From positions 3,224,001 to 3,288,000 of the forward strand of contig BSYO01000026.1 of NCBI GenBank assembly GCA_033239525.1: a stretch of DNA of 64,000 nt, written 5' to 3'. Below the pieces are notes generated by a model. The model did not search any database, had not been told where the DNA came from, and saw only the letters and a program-made list of their open reading frames with translations. The DNA comes from Nepenthes gracilis (Eukaryota; Streptophyta; Magnoliopsida; Caryophyllales; Nepenthaceae). Each line of letters begins with the position of its first letter. The stretch's first letter is position 1. The position numbers and the translations under genes were made by a program. This document shows positions 47,901 to 57,849 of the stretch, piece by piece.

Positions 47901-50900
47901 CTCACTAAATGAGAAAAGGTTCAAGTTGGTTTGGTTTGGTTAGAAAGCTAATTTTTGTTGAAGTTCTATTAATTTCAAATATGTTTATTATAACTAACAC
48001 ATACATGGTTTGTTTTTAGGTTCTCTCAAAAAACACTAATATAACTTATATCAACATAATATATTGTACCCAGTTATCTATATTGTTCAATCTAGGAAGC
48101 ATAAACACTTTTATCGGTGTGGCATATCAATATCCAACGCATATCAGACAAACCTCACAAATACATAGCATAATGTTTTATTTTATGGTGTTTATTCAAC
48201 AAGTTAGAGGCACATACAGTCACATTTAAGACATGTTTGGAACAAGTTAATGATGCACTGAGGACACACAAAGGATATGTTCGAGGTAATTCACTAGTTT
48301 TTGGAAATATGAACATGGTATTTGATGAAAATTAAATAAATATTAAAGCTATTTGGTAATACAAAAAAAAGTTCAAAGCATAAAGCTTGCATGAGAGAAA
48401 TGAGCACCATCACTTTGTTTTTGGTTTCGTAGCACTCTCTCTCCTCACTCTAGGTAAAACACGGGCTCTAAGCCTATTTTCATGCCCCACGTCTCTTTAT
48501 TGAATCATAGTCAGATGTACAGTCAATTGCCTCTCTCCACCATTCTTTATTCTACTATAAACAATAATACCCTACCTATGTGATTATTTCTAGCTCTCTT
48601 CTTTTCTTTTAGTTTTTTTTTTTATGTGAATGGTACCAACTATAAATGAAAATATCAATAACCGTCCATGTCATATTTGTATCAGCTGGATCCGGCGATA
48701 CGTACTGATATCAAAAGCATAAATTTTTTTGCAAAATAGAACAAAATGAATTGGGGAAACTAGGTTAGTATATCGGCCATATCAAGTATATCAGCAAATA
48801 TTTTGAATATCTATCAATATTTCATCTCATGTTACCAACTAGTTTATTTTTTTTACCTAAATACCCCAACCTCATTGTTTTTTCGATAAATTGTTTGATT
48901 GTGAGCTTTCAATTATAACTATTGAGGCAATTAGAAAGGAAAAGTGGAGTATTAATTGCTAACTTCGTGTAAAATATTGTTGCTTGTTCAATTCATTATC
49001 ATATCTTAAAAAAAAAAAAGATTTTTAGTTAGCGCTTTGCATACTAATTTTCTAAAAAAAATAATGTCACCATATCAATATCGAATCATGTCTGCATTCA
49101 TGCTTCTTAGACTTCAAGTATTCATTCCTATAAGAGACTTCCCACATCATTCTTCGTATTAACAAATGAAGACCATATTTTATGGATCAAAATATGGACA
49201 ATTAGTATGTACAGAAAGTATGCACTTCAAAGATGAGAACATTAAAAGCAATAAGTAAATTAACTATAAAGGATCAAAAAATTGATGCATATGTCTTTTA
49301 CCATTACAAAGTCGAACCTATGTGAGAAGAATGGTTAAGGCAGTTAAGACAACTCCAATGTATGCTAAATGAAGTGCTTGTGAGAGAAATGATTTGTGTC
49401 ATGACCCCAACACAAACAAGTAAATAATCAAAACAAAAACATCCAAATAATAAATATCCACAAATGATAAGAGCCCAAATAACCCAAAGCCAAGTCGGAC
49501 GTACCATACCAATAACATAAACAATATAATAAATCATAATATTAACAACAGACACAAGACCTAACCAAACTAAACCCATCCAACCTCTAAATAATATAAA
49601 AATCTGCTCAAATCCAAAATATCTATAAAGAAAAGCATCTAACCAAATACCCAAAATACTACAATTTTGAAACCATACATAACATCCACTAGCCACACCA
49701 TCCCAACATATACAAACTGCGGAACCCAAAATATACAATAGTCCAATGCATAAAATACCAAATTTTTCTCAATACAAATACAAATACAACTAAATATGAA
49801 TATTTGTCAATCCTTCTCCTACATCCTGCAAGTATCCATGGCCTGTTGATCTTGAAGGGTTAGAAAATATCACAAATCATGATCTTAATACTTAGCAATT
49901 ACATATATATGATATATAAATACGTGTCCATAAAATAGACAGAAAAACGGAAAACCAAGCAAAATCCGATATGACAAATTTTCTATTAGCACATTCCAAT
50001 CATGAATTCATACACATAGTTCATTACATATATGAATATCAAATCACACAAACTATACAAAACCATCTAAAGTCCAAATAGTATGATACATCCATAAAAC
50101 TCAAAAGTCCAAAATCATCAAATTTGAAAATTGTGTCAAAATATGTAAAAATCAAAAGATCAAAATATCTTAAAACAAATTATGATGCAATTTAAATCCT
50201 GAGAAACAAGGACCAATAACTCGCACACTGACTAATCAAAAGACCAAACTTGAAAAATTGGTTATCCTATTCCCAATAATTTTAGGCCAATATACTACTA
50301 TTCAAGACCCGAAAGTGGACAGCCTATATATTACTCCCTATAAATAGAGTCAAACAATACTTTCTTTTTTTATCCGTGGATAATAGATGCATTCATTAAG
50401 TGCACCTAATATATAAGGACATGTCTAAACATATACCGTCAATTCCTTACAATGGCTCCCAATAAAAACAAGCGGCTGACTATACAACAAATACACAATT
50501 TTTTCACCCTCTTGAAAAAATGTAAACTCATATCAGATAATAAATAGAGCCTTTATCAAATGCTTGCATGGAATGTCACATGCAAAGTCAAATAAACAAT
50601 ATTTCATGACTTTTCTCCACAATATTTTCATATACGAATTTAATCCTTCAAAATATTCACTTATTCTATAAAAAATAAATGAAATATTCAAATATTCAGT
50701 AAAACCAAACAAAACTTCAAAATATTCAATAAAACACACATGCATGAAATAATATTCTAAAAATGGATATAAATGGTGACATGCATATACAATAAAACAA
50801 AAATCATAAGCAAAATCGAATGATTACAAAAATAGACCAAAAAATGGGTAATACATGTCTCTAACATCAAATTTAACAAATATGACTCAAAAAATTCCAA

Positions 50901-52466
50901 AATCTCTTCCTTCTTCTCTCTCTTCTTCTTTTTTCTCCCTTCTCTCTCTCTCTCTCCTCTCTCTTTTCCCATGCAAAATGACAGCAAAGACCCTTTTATA
51001 CTAGAATTGGTGCATGAGCATCCATCCGGCATACATCAGGCACCACACAGAAGGCGCACACAATTGCACAAGCACCACATTGGACGCACCTTAGGCACCA
51101 CACATTCTACCTGGATTACGCACGAGCACCCCATAGGCGTTAATTTAGGTGTATTGCTTCTTCCTCAAAAATATATGAGCGTGGAGATAAGCGCCATTCA
51201 GGTGCTAGACCTAATTTTCATCAAATTTTGATTTTTCTCAAATTTTCATTATACAATAATTCCCATATCAACTCTATATATAATAATAATGACATCATAA
51301 ATATGAACAAAAAATCAAGTGTTACAGTTTGATCAAGGTTGTAGGTAAAGGACAGGGAGAAATAGGCCTAAAAAATTCAAGTGATGTGATAAAATAGGCA
51401 TGAGGGAGCATCTACACTCATTGGTCGTTCCACTATACCGAATAGAATTGAGAAAACAAATTCATACAGCCAATCCCTCTTACTGAGGCTTGCTTTGCTA
51501 TTGTGGTTGTGTTATACAATCTAATTTAATTACATTGTTGTTCATGTACTAGAACATGGTACCTTTTTCCTTCTTTGGCAATATTGGATATTACTTTAGC
51601 AATGGGTCGTTTCTTTTTTTTTTTTTTTCATCAGCATGCAACAGGATCCAACATAATATGACCAACATTACCATCATCGAAAAAGATAGTACAATAACCA
51701 AATAACCCAGTTCAATTTTATATTCCACCAATTGTTCGGCCATAAGATATTAATAACAAAGATAATAATCATAAAAGGTTAGCTGTGCACAAGACTTCAT
51801 GCATTGTGGCTCGAGTGGACAGATGGAACCAGCCTTCTCCTTATAGTAAGAGCGGCTGCTTCTCTGGTTTAAACACCGGAAAAGCGCAAATAATAATAAC
51901 ATATTTATCATCAACCAAGTCCACAATTTTATATGCTTGTATAATGTATATGTGTGTGTGACATCTAAAAACAGAATTGTAGTCTCGTGTTAATGTCAAT
52001 CATAAATGGGCTAAAGAAAAACATGAGACAAATTAAAAGGAAGTAACTAGAGAATCAGATGCCAAAAAAATTTGCAACCCTTAATCGAAACCTGAAAGAG
52101 GGCTTTGGTTAAGAGAGGGTTTTGAATGAGAATCTGTCTCGCTTGTTGCTGGTTCTGTTCGATCAATGTCTGAAAAAAAAAAAGCCAGAAATGGAGAAAT
52201 TTGAGAAAAACGATAAATAAATGCGAATAAGAAAAGAAAAGAAATGTTCTTCAACCGATTGAGCAGTGTTCGCAGAGAAAGAAAGTCGAAGGAGAAGGAA
52301 AATTTCAGGGAAGACACAATACGAACAAAGTACAATCTAGATTGAGGAGAGTGAAAGGACGTCAGGGATTTGCCTTCATCTGAGACATGATTTCGTAGAG
52401 TTGATTCTTCGACATCCCGGCAAGGTTCGACGCCAGGCCGTCGCCGGAAATCTCTTTCGCTGCCAT
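38869..52466 (-). CDS. ESP1: RRM-less CstF64-like 3'-end processing factor (ESP1 type), eight exons
   Basis: Exons on the - strand: 52466-52374, 52169-52092, 44781-44743, 44662-44099, 44017-43925, 43228-43190, 39284-39090 and 38994-38869. They join to a 408-residue protein with all introns in phase 0. Residues 1-70 form the CstF64 hinge (NLAGMSKNQLYEIMSQMKTL, QQQARQILIQNPLLTKALFQ, AQIMLGMLQSPQV), which in CstF64 binds CstF77/symplekin. The middle is Gln/Pro/Ser-rich. The last 41 residues (VMSLTPEQINLLPPEQRHQV) are the CSTF_C three-helix domain. The ATG is 12 to 15 codons before the hinge and no N-terminal RRM precedes it. In Arabidopsis this architecture belongs to ESP1 (At1g73840), a nuclear protein linked to mRNA 3'-end formation and RNA silencing. 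Intron 1 has a GC donor; introns 2 (7.3 kb) and 6 (3.9 kb) are repeat-filled. Orthology to ESP1 against a truncated CstF64 paralogue rests on domain layout and hinge match. Confidence 0.9.
39090..39284 (-). CDS. ESP1: ESP1-like exon 7
   Basis: Residues 303-367, GGGQHIGPDFLNQGGSSMQK, then ERVSAWPPALADIAGGQPLP and a Pro-rich end. Acceptor ATTTTCAG, donor GTAATT. Confidence 0.88.
39533..39854. repeat. MITE-like repeat, copy 6 (ESP1-like intron 6)
   Basis: The clearest pair of ends: CATGGATGAAAGTACTGGTATC at the left, and TATTTTCATCAATG at the right as an imperfect inverted match. A GGCATCGGCATCGGCATCGG microsatellite lies at about 39568-39588. Confidence 0.68.
40319..41026 (+). repeat. 0.7-kb dispersed repeat, copy 2 (LTR-like)
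   Basis: Starts TGGCGTCTTATG, ends ATACCCATCA and is collinear with 1843-2546. The CCATAATAAAATAAA, CGACGCTCAAATAAGTAATC and CTCCTTTTTGTGCACCC blocks are the best shared pieces. No target duplication was found. Confidence 0.5.
41027..42720. other. Unclassified block in ESP1-like intron 6
   Basis: GC-richer than its surroundings. Short frames 41438-41677 and 41995-42303 (+) show no domain I recognise. It may be the interior of the element that owns the 0.7-kb repeat, but no retroelement motif supports that. Confidence 0.35.
42895..43070. repeat. Tandem repeat of about 55-60 bp, three copies
   Basis: Units carry AAANGAAAGTANCTAG followed by CCTAATTACT and CTCCATTATACA-like ends; anchors AAAGTAGCTAG, AAAGTAACTAG and AAAGTAACTAG at about 42932, 42990 and 43044. 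Confidence 0.7.
43190..43228 (-). CDS. ESP1: ESP1-like exon 6
   Basis: A 39-base exon, GYIDRGGASITAP, between GTTAACAG and GTAAGT. Its inclusion keeps phase 0; as a small in-frame exon it could also be skipped. Confidence 0.75.
43289..43542. repeat. MITE-like repeat, copy 7 (ESP1-like intron 5)
   Basis: Left end CATAGATGGAAGTATCG, right end CCAATATTTTCATCCATG; interior GGGGCATCCGATACC and GATATATTACTGC blocks as in copies 2 and 4. Confidence 0.66.
43925..44017 (-). CDS. ESP1: ESP1-like exon 5
   Basis: Residues 259-289, SSMKPPGALGLSFPHGQPPL then PNQLPPLSLYQ. Acceptor GCTATTCAG, donor GTATGC. Confidence 0.85.
44099..44662 (-). CDS. ESP1: ESP1-like exon 4 (Gln/Pro-rich)
   Basis: Residues 71-258, IPNLQPQASKRPQQPAPTVQ through SQPPFH; low-complexity Gln, Pro and Ser. 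Acceptor TGTACAG, donor GTAAGA. Confidence 0.88.
44743..44781 (-). CDS. ESP1: ESP1-like exon 3
   Basis: A 39-base exon encoding AQIMLGMLQSPQV, the end of the hinge. Acceptor CCCCATCAG, donor GTAGGC. It is separated from exon 2 by a 7.3-kb intron. Confidence 0.88.
45651..45953. mobile_element. hAT-type MITE with 8-bp target duplication
   Basis: Ends TAGGGTTGAATA and, inverted, TAGGGGTGAACA (10 of 12 match), flanked by CCTACACC (45643-45650) and CCCACACC (45954-45961), an 8-bp duplication with one mismatch. The interior has many AACCAAACC-type repeats that can pair into a long hairpin. An 8-bp duplication and TAG-type ends fit hAT superfamily MITEs. Length 303 bp, no transposase. Confidence 0.83.
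46465..47960 (+). pseudogene. RTE-type LINE remnant (endonuclease start joined to reverse transcriptase)
   Basis: Reads RMRPWNIGTITSKLMK at about 46472, matching the start of plant RTE ORFs (W.vGTl.gk..e). After a gap in homology it continues with NQFQFMLNRSTTESIHLLSQ at about 46833, FIELQRAYD at about 46941, the catalytic box ILFADDIIVVDK at about 47163, and a tail with RSYDAK/FGH-like and RRPKSLRK-like pieces. Many stops. Most of the endonuclease is missing. It lies antisense within ESP1-like intron 2. Confidence 0.78.
48643..48831. repeat. MITE-like repeat, copy 8 (ESP1-like intron 2)
   Basis: AATGAAAATATCAATAACCG start, CAATATTTCATCTCATG end; interior CGGCGATACG, ATCGGCCATATC. Shorter and more diverged. 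Confidence 0.5.
49397..51326 (-). mobile_element. Solo LTR (1.9 kb), reverse, in ESP1-like intron 2
   Basis: On the + strand it begins TGTCATGACCCC and ends AAGTGTTACA. On the - strand this gives TGTAACACTTG...GGGGTCATGACA. Flanks ATTTG (49392-49396) and GTTTG (51327-51331) form a one-mismatch 5-bp duplication. On the - strand, a GC-richer leader with CAGGTGC-like units, a TATAAAAG box (50992-50999) and a GA-rich tract follow each other, as in the copy at 19490. No internal domain. Confidence 0.82.
52092..52169 (-). CDS. ESP1: ESP1-like exon 2
   Basis: Residues 32-57, TLIEQNQQQARQILIQNPLL then TKALFQ: core of the CstF hinge. Donor GTTTCG. Confidence 0.9.
52374..52466 (-). CDS. ESP1: ESP1-like exon 1
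   Basis: Residues 1-31, MAAKEISGDGLASNLAGMSK followed by NQLYEIMSQMK. The exon ends AAG and is followed by GCAAAT, a GC-type donor; no GT donor keeps the conserved MSQMKTLIEQ reading. The acceptor is TTTTTTCAG before 52169. Confidence 0.88.
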
Positions 52467-52541
52467 CGTCTACTTGGAAGTGATCGAGACACAGCGAGTC
52501 ATAGGGTTCCCCAGATAGACGGCCTCTTCTAAGGTTTCTCT

Positions 52542-52548
52542 CTTTATA
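52542..52548 (-). promoter_or_regulatory. Possible TATA box of the ESP1-like gene
   Basis: TATAAAG on the - strand, 76 to 82 bases upstream of the start codon. It would leave a 5' UTR of roughly 45-50 bases. Position is plausible but no transcript supports it. Confidence 0.35.
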
Positions 52549-52559
52549 ATAGAATAATT

Positions 52560-54046
52560 TTATAATAAAAGTATTTTATTTATTTATTTGTTACAGAAAA
52601 ATAAAGAAAAAAAAACTGTTAGAGACTATATTTGATTATTTTTCATTTTTTATTATAATTTTTTTACAAATTAAATATTAAAAAATATTTTTCTTTATAA
52701 TTTTTTATTTTTCTATAAATTTTTCAAAAACCAAACAGACTCTAAGCATCTTCTAAAAATTCTTATGTGTAACGGCCAACCTAGCACTGTGTTACTAAAC
52801 GCCACTTTTGAATAGTAAGATAGACAGCTTGTTATGCTTTGAAAGTTAACTAAAGTTGTTGAGATTCGGTCAAGATACACACGATTGGTGAAACAAAATA
52901 AATTTAAATTTTTGTTAAATGTCAACAATTAAACTCATGAGTATAAAAAAATATAATATTGTATAATGATTTTTAATATGAAAAATTTTTTTAAATAAAG
53001 AAAAAATTATTTAACAAATTTTAAATAAATTCATTATAAAATAATGTCAATTATAAAATAACTCTATTCGAAATATATTCACTACAACTTGAGTGAAGAA
53101 TGATCGAATATCAACCTCTTCAACATATTTAGCAACTTACAAGAGAAAATATATTAAAAAATAAAAATAATTAAATGGTAATATATCCCAGAAAATAACA
53201 CTAAAATAAAAATCCTATCTTGATGAAAAATGAAACTTAAATTAGTATCAATAAAATATCAAATATCTTCCTCTTCTCTATTGTTCTCTTTTCTCTATCT
53301 GTGTGATATACCTTATGTAAAAAAATAATTTTAAATATCCTAAAATTACGTTAGGCAAAACTTTATATAAAAAATGGTACACGGGTACTTATCAGGCATT
53401 CATCAAGCATGATATGCTTGGATAAATAGTACATGAGAGTCCTTCAAGAACAATTTTTTTGGACAAACTATACATGTATGCCTCTCAAGCACACATTTGG
53501 CACAACTTCTCTAAGAAAATAATGCATATGTGTCTCTCAAGTGTAAATTATGTACCACTTAACTGACCTTCGTCCAACTATCAATCAACTATCGTACAAA
53601 CATCACGCGACTTTTCATCATCCTTTGTCACCTAAATAACTTTCAACCAAATATCAGTTCACCTTATATAAATATCATACAACCCTTACTTAATATTATC
53701 GTCCAATCATGTCACGTGCAAATATCATGCATCTTTTAGATAACTCATCTATTTGTTAAAGTACCCGTCAAAACCTAATATTGATTAATACTAGTAGCTA
53801 TATAAAAATGTCTATTGATAAATTGAACACTAACGACAAATATTATTTTATAATGAAGGATTAGATCCGAGTCACTAATTTTTGCTTAATTATAAGATAT
53901 TTGTTGCATTATTTTTAATTTGTTTGAGTATTTTATATTTTCGTGACAACCAATATCCTTGGATTATTTAGCTTTGGTTGATTTCAGATTAATTTTGCTA
54001 ACTTTTTATCTTTTGAGTATAAGGCATGCACATTACATATTCAATA
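52560..54046. other. AT-rich intergenic sequence upstream of the ESP1-like gene
   Basis: No gene-like frame. A TGTAACGGCC at 52767, a CT-rich tract at 53270-53300 and a CATCAGGCATTCATCAAGCATG-type segment near 53390 recall the reverse solo LTRs, so a further worn copy may be here; ends could not be fixed. Confidence 0.4.
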
Positions 54047-54170
54047 TGTTGTGAGCACAAACTGCTAAGGCCCAAACCTTTCTCAAAATGTGCACCCTGA
54101 AGGAAGAGAACCCCCCCGACTTATAAAACAGTCATTGTGAAACTACCTTTCTGATGTGGGACTCGTAACA
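54047..54170 (-). repeat. Short LTR (124 bp) with adjacent polypurine tract, reverse
   Basis: Begins TGTTGTGAGC and ends ACTCGTAACA on the + strand (TGTTACGAGTCCCACATC on the - strand, a start I recognise from small plant LTR elements). Directly before it, on the - strand, lies the purine tract GAAGGGGGGATGAA (54171-54184), as expected for a 3' LTR. The rest of the element is not identifiable. Confidence 0.6.
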
Positions 54171-54432
54171 TTCATCCCCCCTTCGACAGCCGCAGACCTC
54201 GGTGATTGTACTTTACGACACTTTACTCGACAGCTTTTACTCTCGAACACAATATCATCAAATCATGATAAAAAAATTAATGTTGTGAAAATCTCAATAG
54301 ATAGATGATAAATCTATTCAAGGCACATTTATAGATGCATATGTGTAAGTTATTGCTGCTTTTATGTTTAGATTATTGATTTATATTAAAAAAAAAACAA
54401 AGGTGCATGCCAGCCGTGTATAGATATATGTA

Positions 54433-56477
54433 TGTGATGCACGATTTCCAATTAATTTATTTTGATGTTACCAATTTGTTTCAGACTTACTAGATATATT
54501 TGTAGAATGAAAATTTAAAAGAAAAATTTGAGAATGAAAGCAAGTTTGGTACCTAATACACACCTAACATGCACTCATAAACATTTTAGAGAGATTGTGT
54601 GCGTCCAATGAGTGCTTTTGGGGTGTTTATATATATTTTCAGCAGATTGTATAGCGCTTGACAAGTATTTTTACAGCACTCATGTGTAAATTTGCCAGTT
54701 TGGTCGTGCATTAATGCGGCACTTGTGTGCCCCTAAGAAATGAAGTGGCATCTAATGTGTGTTGACTGACACTCGTGCACCAATTCTCTTATATAAGTGT
54801 ATTTGATACTATTTTTGGGTATTTTTATGAAAAAAGAGAAAAAAATGAGAGAAAATAAAAAGAAAAAGAGAAAAATTATAATTTTGAAGCCTTATTTTAT
54901 CAAATTTGTTAGATTTAAGAATTAAGGCAAGTATTTTCAAAGCAGATCTTTGGTTTATTTCAGTTTTTCTCTAATTTTATTTATAGTTGGTTGTTTATTG
55001 TAAATGTATATTATATTTTACTTCCCCCACTTTAAATAATGTACTTGCATATAGTTTTTTTGTTGTTTTGAGGGTTGTTTTGGTTTTGCTCATTATTTGA
55101 AGACTTTGTTTATTTTATACAAAATGAGTAAATATTTAAAAATATTATATTTCTATATGAAATATTTGTAAAGAAAAAATCATAAAAAAATATACATTTG
55201 ACTTTACATATGGTATTCCATGCATATATTTTGGATCGATCTCAATTATGTCATTTACTTCTATATTTGTCCTTTTTTGTATAGTGAAAAGTTTATACCT
55301 GTACTTTCCCGAAATAAAAGTTTTATACTTTTTCAAAATTTTGAATATTTATTATATAGTTTCCCAATTTGATATTTTACTGATAACCACCGTATGAAAT
55401 TAAATAGAGTTAATATATTCAAACATTTCAATATATTCAAATAGATTTAAAAATTATACCTATTATTTACAGGTGATGAAAAAAATAGCATTTGATTTTA
55501 TTTATAAAGAGAAATATGTAGACAGTATACCCACAAATCTAAATAATAGTAATTTAGTTTAAGATTATTGATAATATGTGTAATCTATCCTCAAAGTTTG
55601 TATTTTAGTATTTAGTTCTCATATTTTAATATATTTTAGATTTTTTATATTTTTGCATATATATTTCTAATTTAATATTTAAGATATTTGATTTTGACAC
55701 TTATAGGTTTTGACTACCTTTCAGATTTATGATATCGGATTTTGAATGTTTTCATATATCCAGACTATTTGATATTTGTATTCGGGATTATGATTTTTAC
55801 ATACAAAATTATATCTAGACTTTTGGCATGTTGGACCCCTAATTTGTGTTAGATTTTGTAGATATTTTATTGTTCCCATTTTCTTGCTTTGATTTACATA
55901 TATATTTATTTTATTATAAATACATCAATATTTATTAAACATTTAACTCATAATTTTACTATTTCTAGCACTTTTAGGTTAAAGGATTATGAATTGCTTG
56001 CAGAGAGTTTGGATGAGGATGTTTCAAAATATTTTATTTATACTTTGAGATTATTAGATTTGTAATTCGGGTTGTATTTGCAATTCAATATATTTTTGGT
56101 AATAAGGAGATTAGGTATAGGCTAATATTAACATATTTTATTTTGATAGAACCATGTTTTAGATTATTTCAATATTAGAATTGTGGCATTTTACGATTTA
56201 TGTAGAATCAATGATGTGATTTTGTATTATTTGGGCTATCATTTTTCTTATAAATTGTATAATAGGTTATGACTAGTATTTGATATTTTAGCAAATTGTT
56301 CAGAGATATTATATAATTATTAACGTAATTATTATTAATAGTTTTTAATTATTTTGTTAGATCTGACCCAACATTGAGTATTGTATTCAGGTATACCCCT
56401 TTTAGTTGAAAATTTATTTCATAAATTTTTAATTATTATCATTATTTATTATTTAATTTTGATCTGAGGTCGTAACA
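54433..56477 (+). mobile_element. Probable solo LTR (about 2.0 kb), forward
   Basis: The right end GAGGTCGTAACA (56466-56477) matches the family terminus. The left end is set at TGTGATGCACGATTT (54433) by resemblance to TGTAACACTTGATTT of the copy at 49397-51326. The interior order is the same: GC-richer leader with repeated TGTGTGC/CATGTG units (54540-54780), a TATATAAG box near 54792, a GA-rich tract, then AT-rich sequence. Flanks ATGTA and TGTTA do not match well, so the left end is uncertain. Confidence 0.6.
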
Positions 56478-57849
56478 TGTTATAAGAAAACTTATCATAT
56501 AAACAGCATATCATTTCAAAATAATGAGTTTTGAATAAAACCACCTATTTTTAACCAACTTTGTAATCTTCTTACAATGTATGATCTTGTACACCCAATT
56601 CAAATATGTCAATTAAGGAACAAATAATGATGTTTTTTATGATCATTAGACAGAATGTCAGATTTTATTTTACTAATGGACATTTTCATAAATCAATTAA
56701 ATTATACTAACTGTAATTCTAAAATTATACAAGCAAATCATTAGATAATTAACAATTCTATTATTTCAAATATTATAAATAATGAAAGAATCTACCATTA
56801 TTTCAATGTATGAAATAACAATATTCATCTTAAAATTCAAGGAAAGTTTCATGGTGGAAAGTATAGGACAACACAAAATGTATTAGCTTGCAATTTTGAT
56901 TTGAAACTTACTTATGTTCCAACATAATGAAAATTCTCATGTCTCAAATGATGTATTATCAAGATATGGAGAACTTATAATCCCAGCATATATTACATAT
57001 AAAAATTACTATATTTAATAATTAATCCATGTATATAAGACTTTTAATATATTTTATTTTAAATATGGAAGAAAATATGATGCTAGTATGACAATTGCCT
57101 CACTAGGATTCAACTAGTTGTTATCTTGGTGATGCTAGTCGTGGGAAAATATATTTACTACTAAATATACCTCATGTTAGGATTTAGTCGCATTTGCACC
57201 TGTCATATTGGCTCGGCATCCTCTTTAGTATAAATCATATGGGTGCACACCAATAGGCTAATGTGTCAAATGTTCACAACAGTTCAACAAATAGTGCTTT
57301 TATGTTTAGATATAACCTTCAATAAATGACTCTGCTACTTAGAGGTGAGGGATGATAATATGATAATAGAAAAAGTCTCATCTTCACCTAAAATATACGT
57401 ACTTCAAAGTATTTGATAAATATTTTTTTCAAGTCTTGAAGCCTTTACTGCAAATGATATTGACTTAACAACTAAAGGCTCAGGTGGCTCAAAAGATTGG
57501 TTCCAACGATCCACTACCATCATAGATGTAGATCATTGCTAGGTCATCTACTCAAACTCCTTCCCGTCAATGCTAAAATTAGATATTTTTATTTTACATA
57601 GGGTATTTTCTAGTGGATTTTTGATTGATTTTTCAAGCTGATCATTCACAGGAGAATTGATGAGGTCCACTTCCTATTGTCATCGAGCTCAACAAATTGC
57701 TTCATATTCAAGACATTTGTTTTCATAGTCATGTTTCCAAATGGCAACCTCATGAGATCATTCTTACAATTGATCAAAGTATTGGATGTAACCAGATATG
57801 GTCACCTAAGTATTGTTAGTACATGAATACTAGGGTTGGTCATAGGCTG
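56478..57849. other. AT-rich sequence without recognised gene
   Basis: Sequence between the solo LTR and the Athila remnant. It may contain further decayed pol sequence of the Athila element on the - strand, but nothing can be read with confidence. Confidence 0.4.

Larger units (their letters stand above)
44782..52091 (-). other. ESP1: ESP1-like intron 2 (7.3 kb), repeat-filled
   Basis: Holds a hAT MITE, an RTE LINE remnant, MITE copy 8 and a solo LTR. The intervals 44800-45640, 47970-48640 and 51332-52080 have nothing I recognise. Confidence 0.78.

Noticed and set aside
49304..49738. 144-codon frame on the - strand
   Set aside because: Lies in the 3' part of the reverse solo LTR, starts outside it, is Trp/Cys/Leu-rich and has no recognisable domain.
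52767..54046. Additional reverse solo LTR upstream of the ESP1-like gene
   Set aside because: Leader-like pieces are present but neither terminus nor target duplication could be fixed, so not called as an element.
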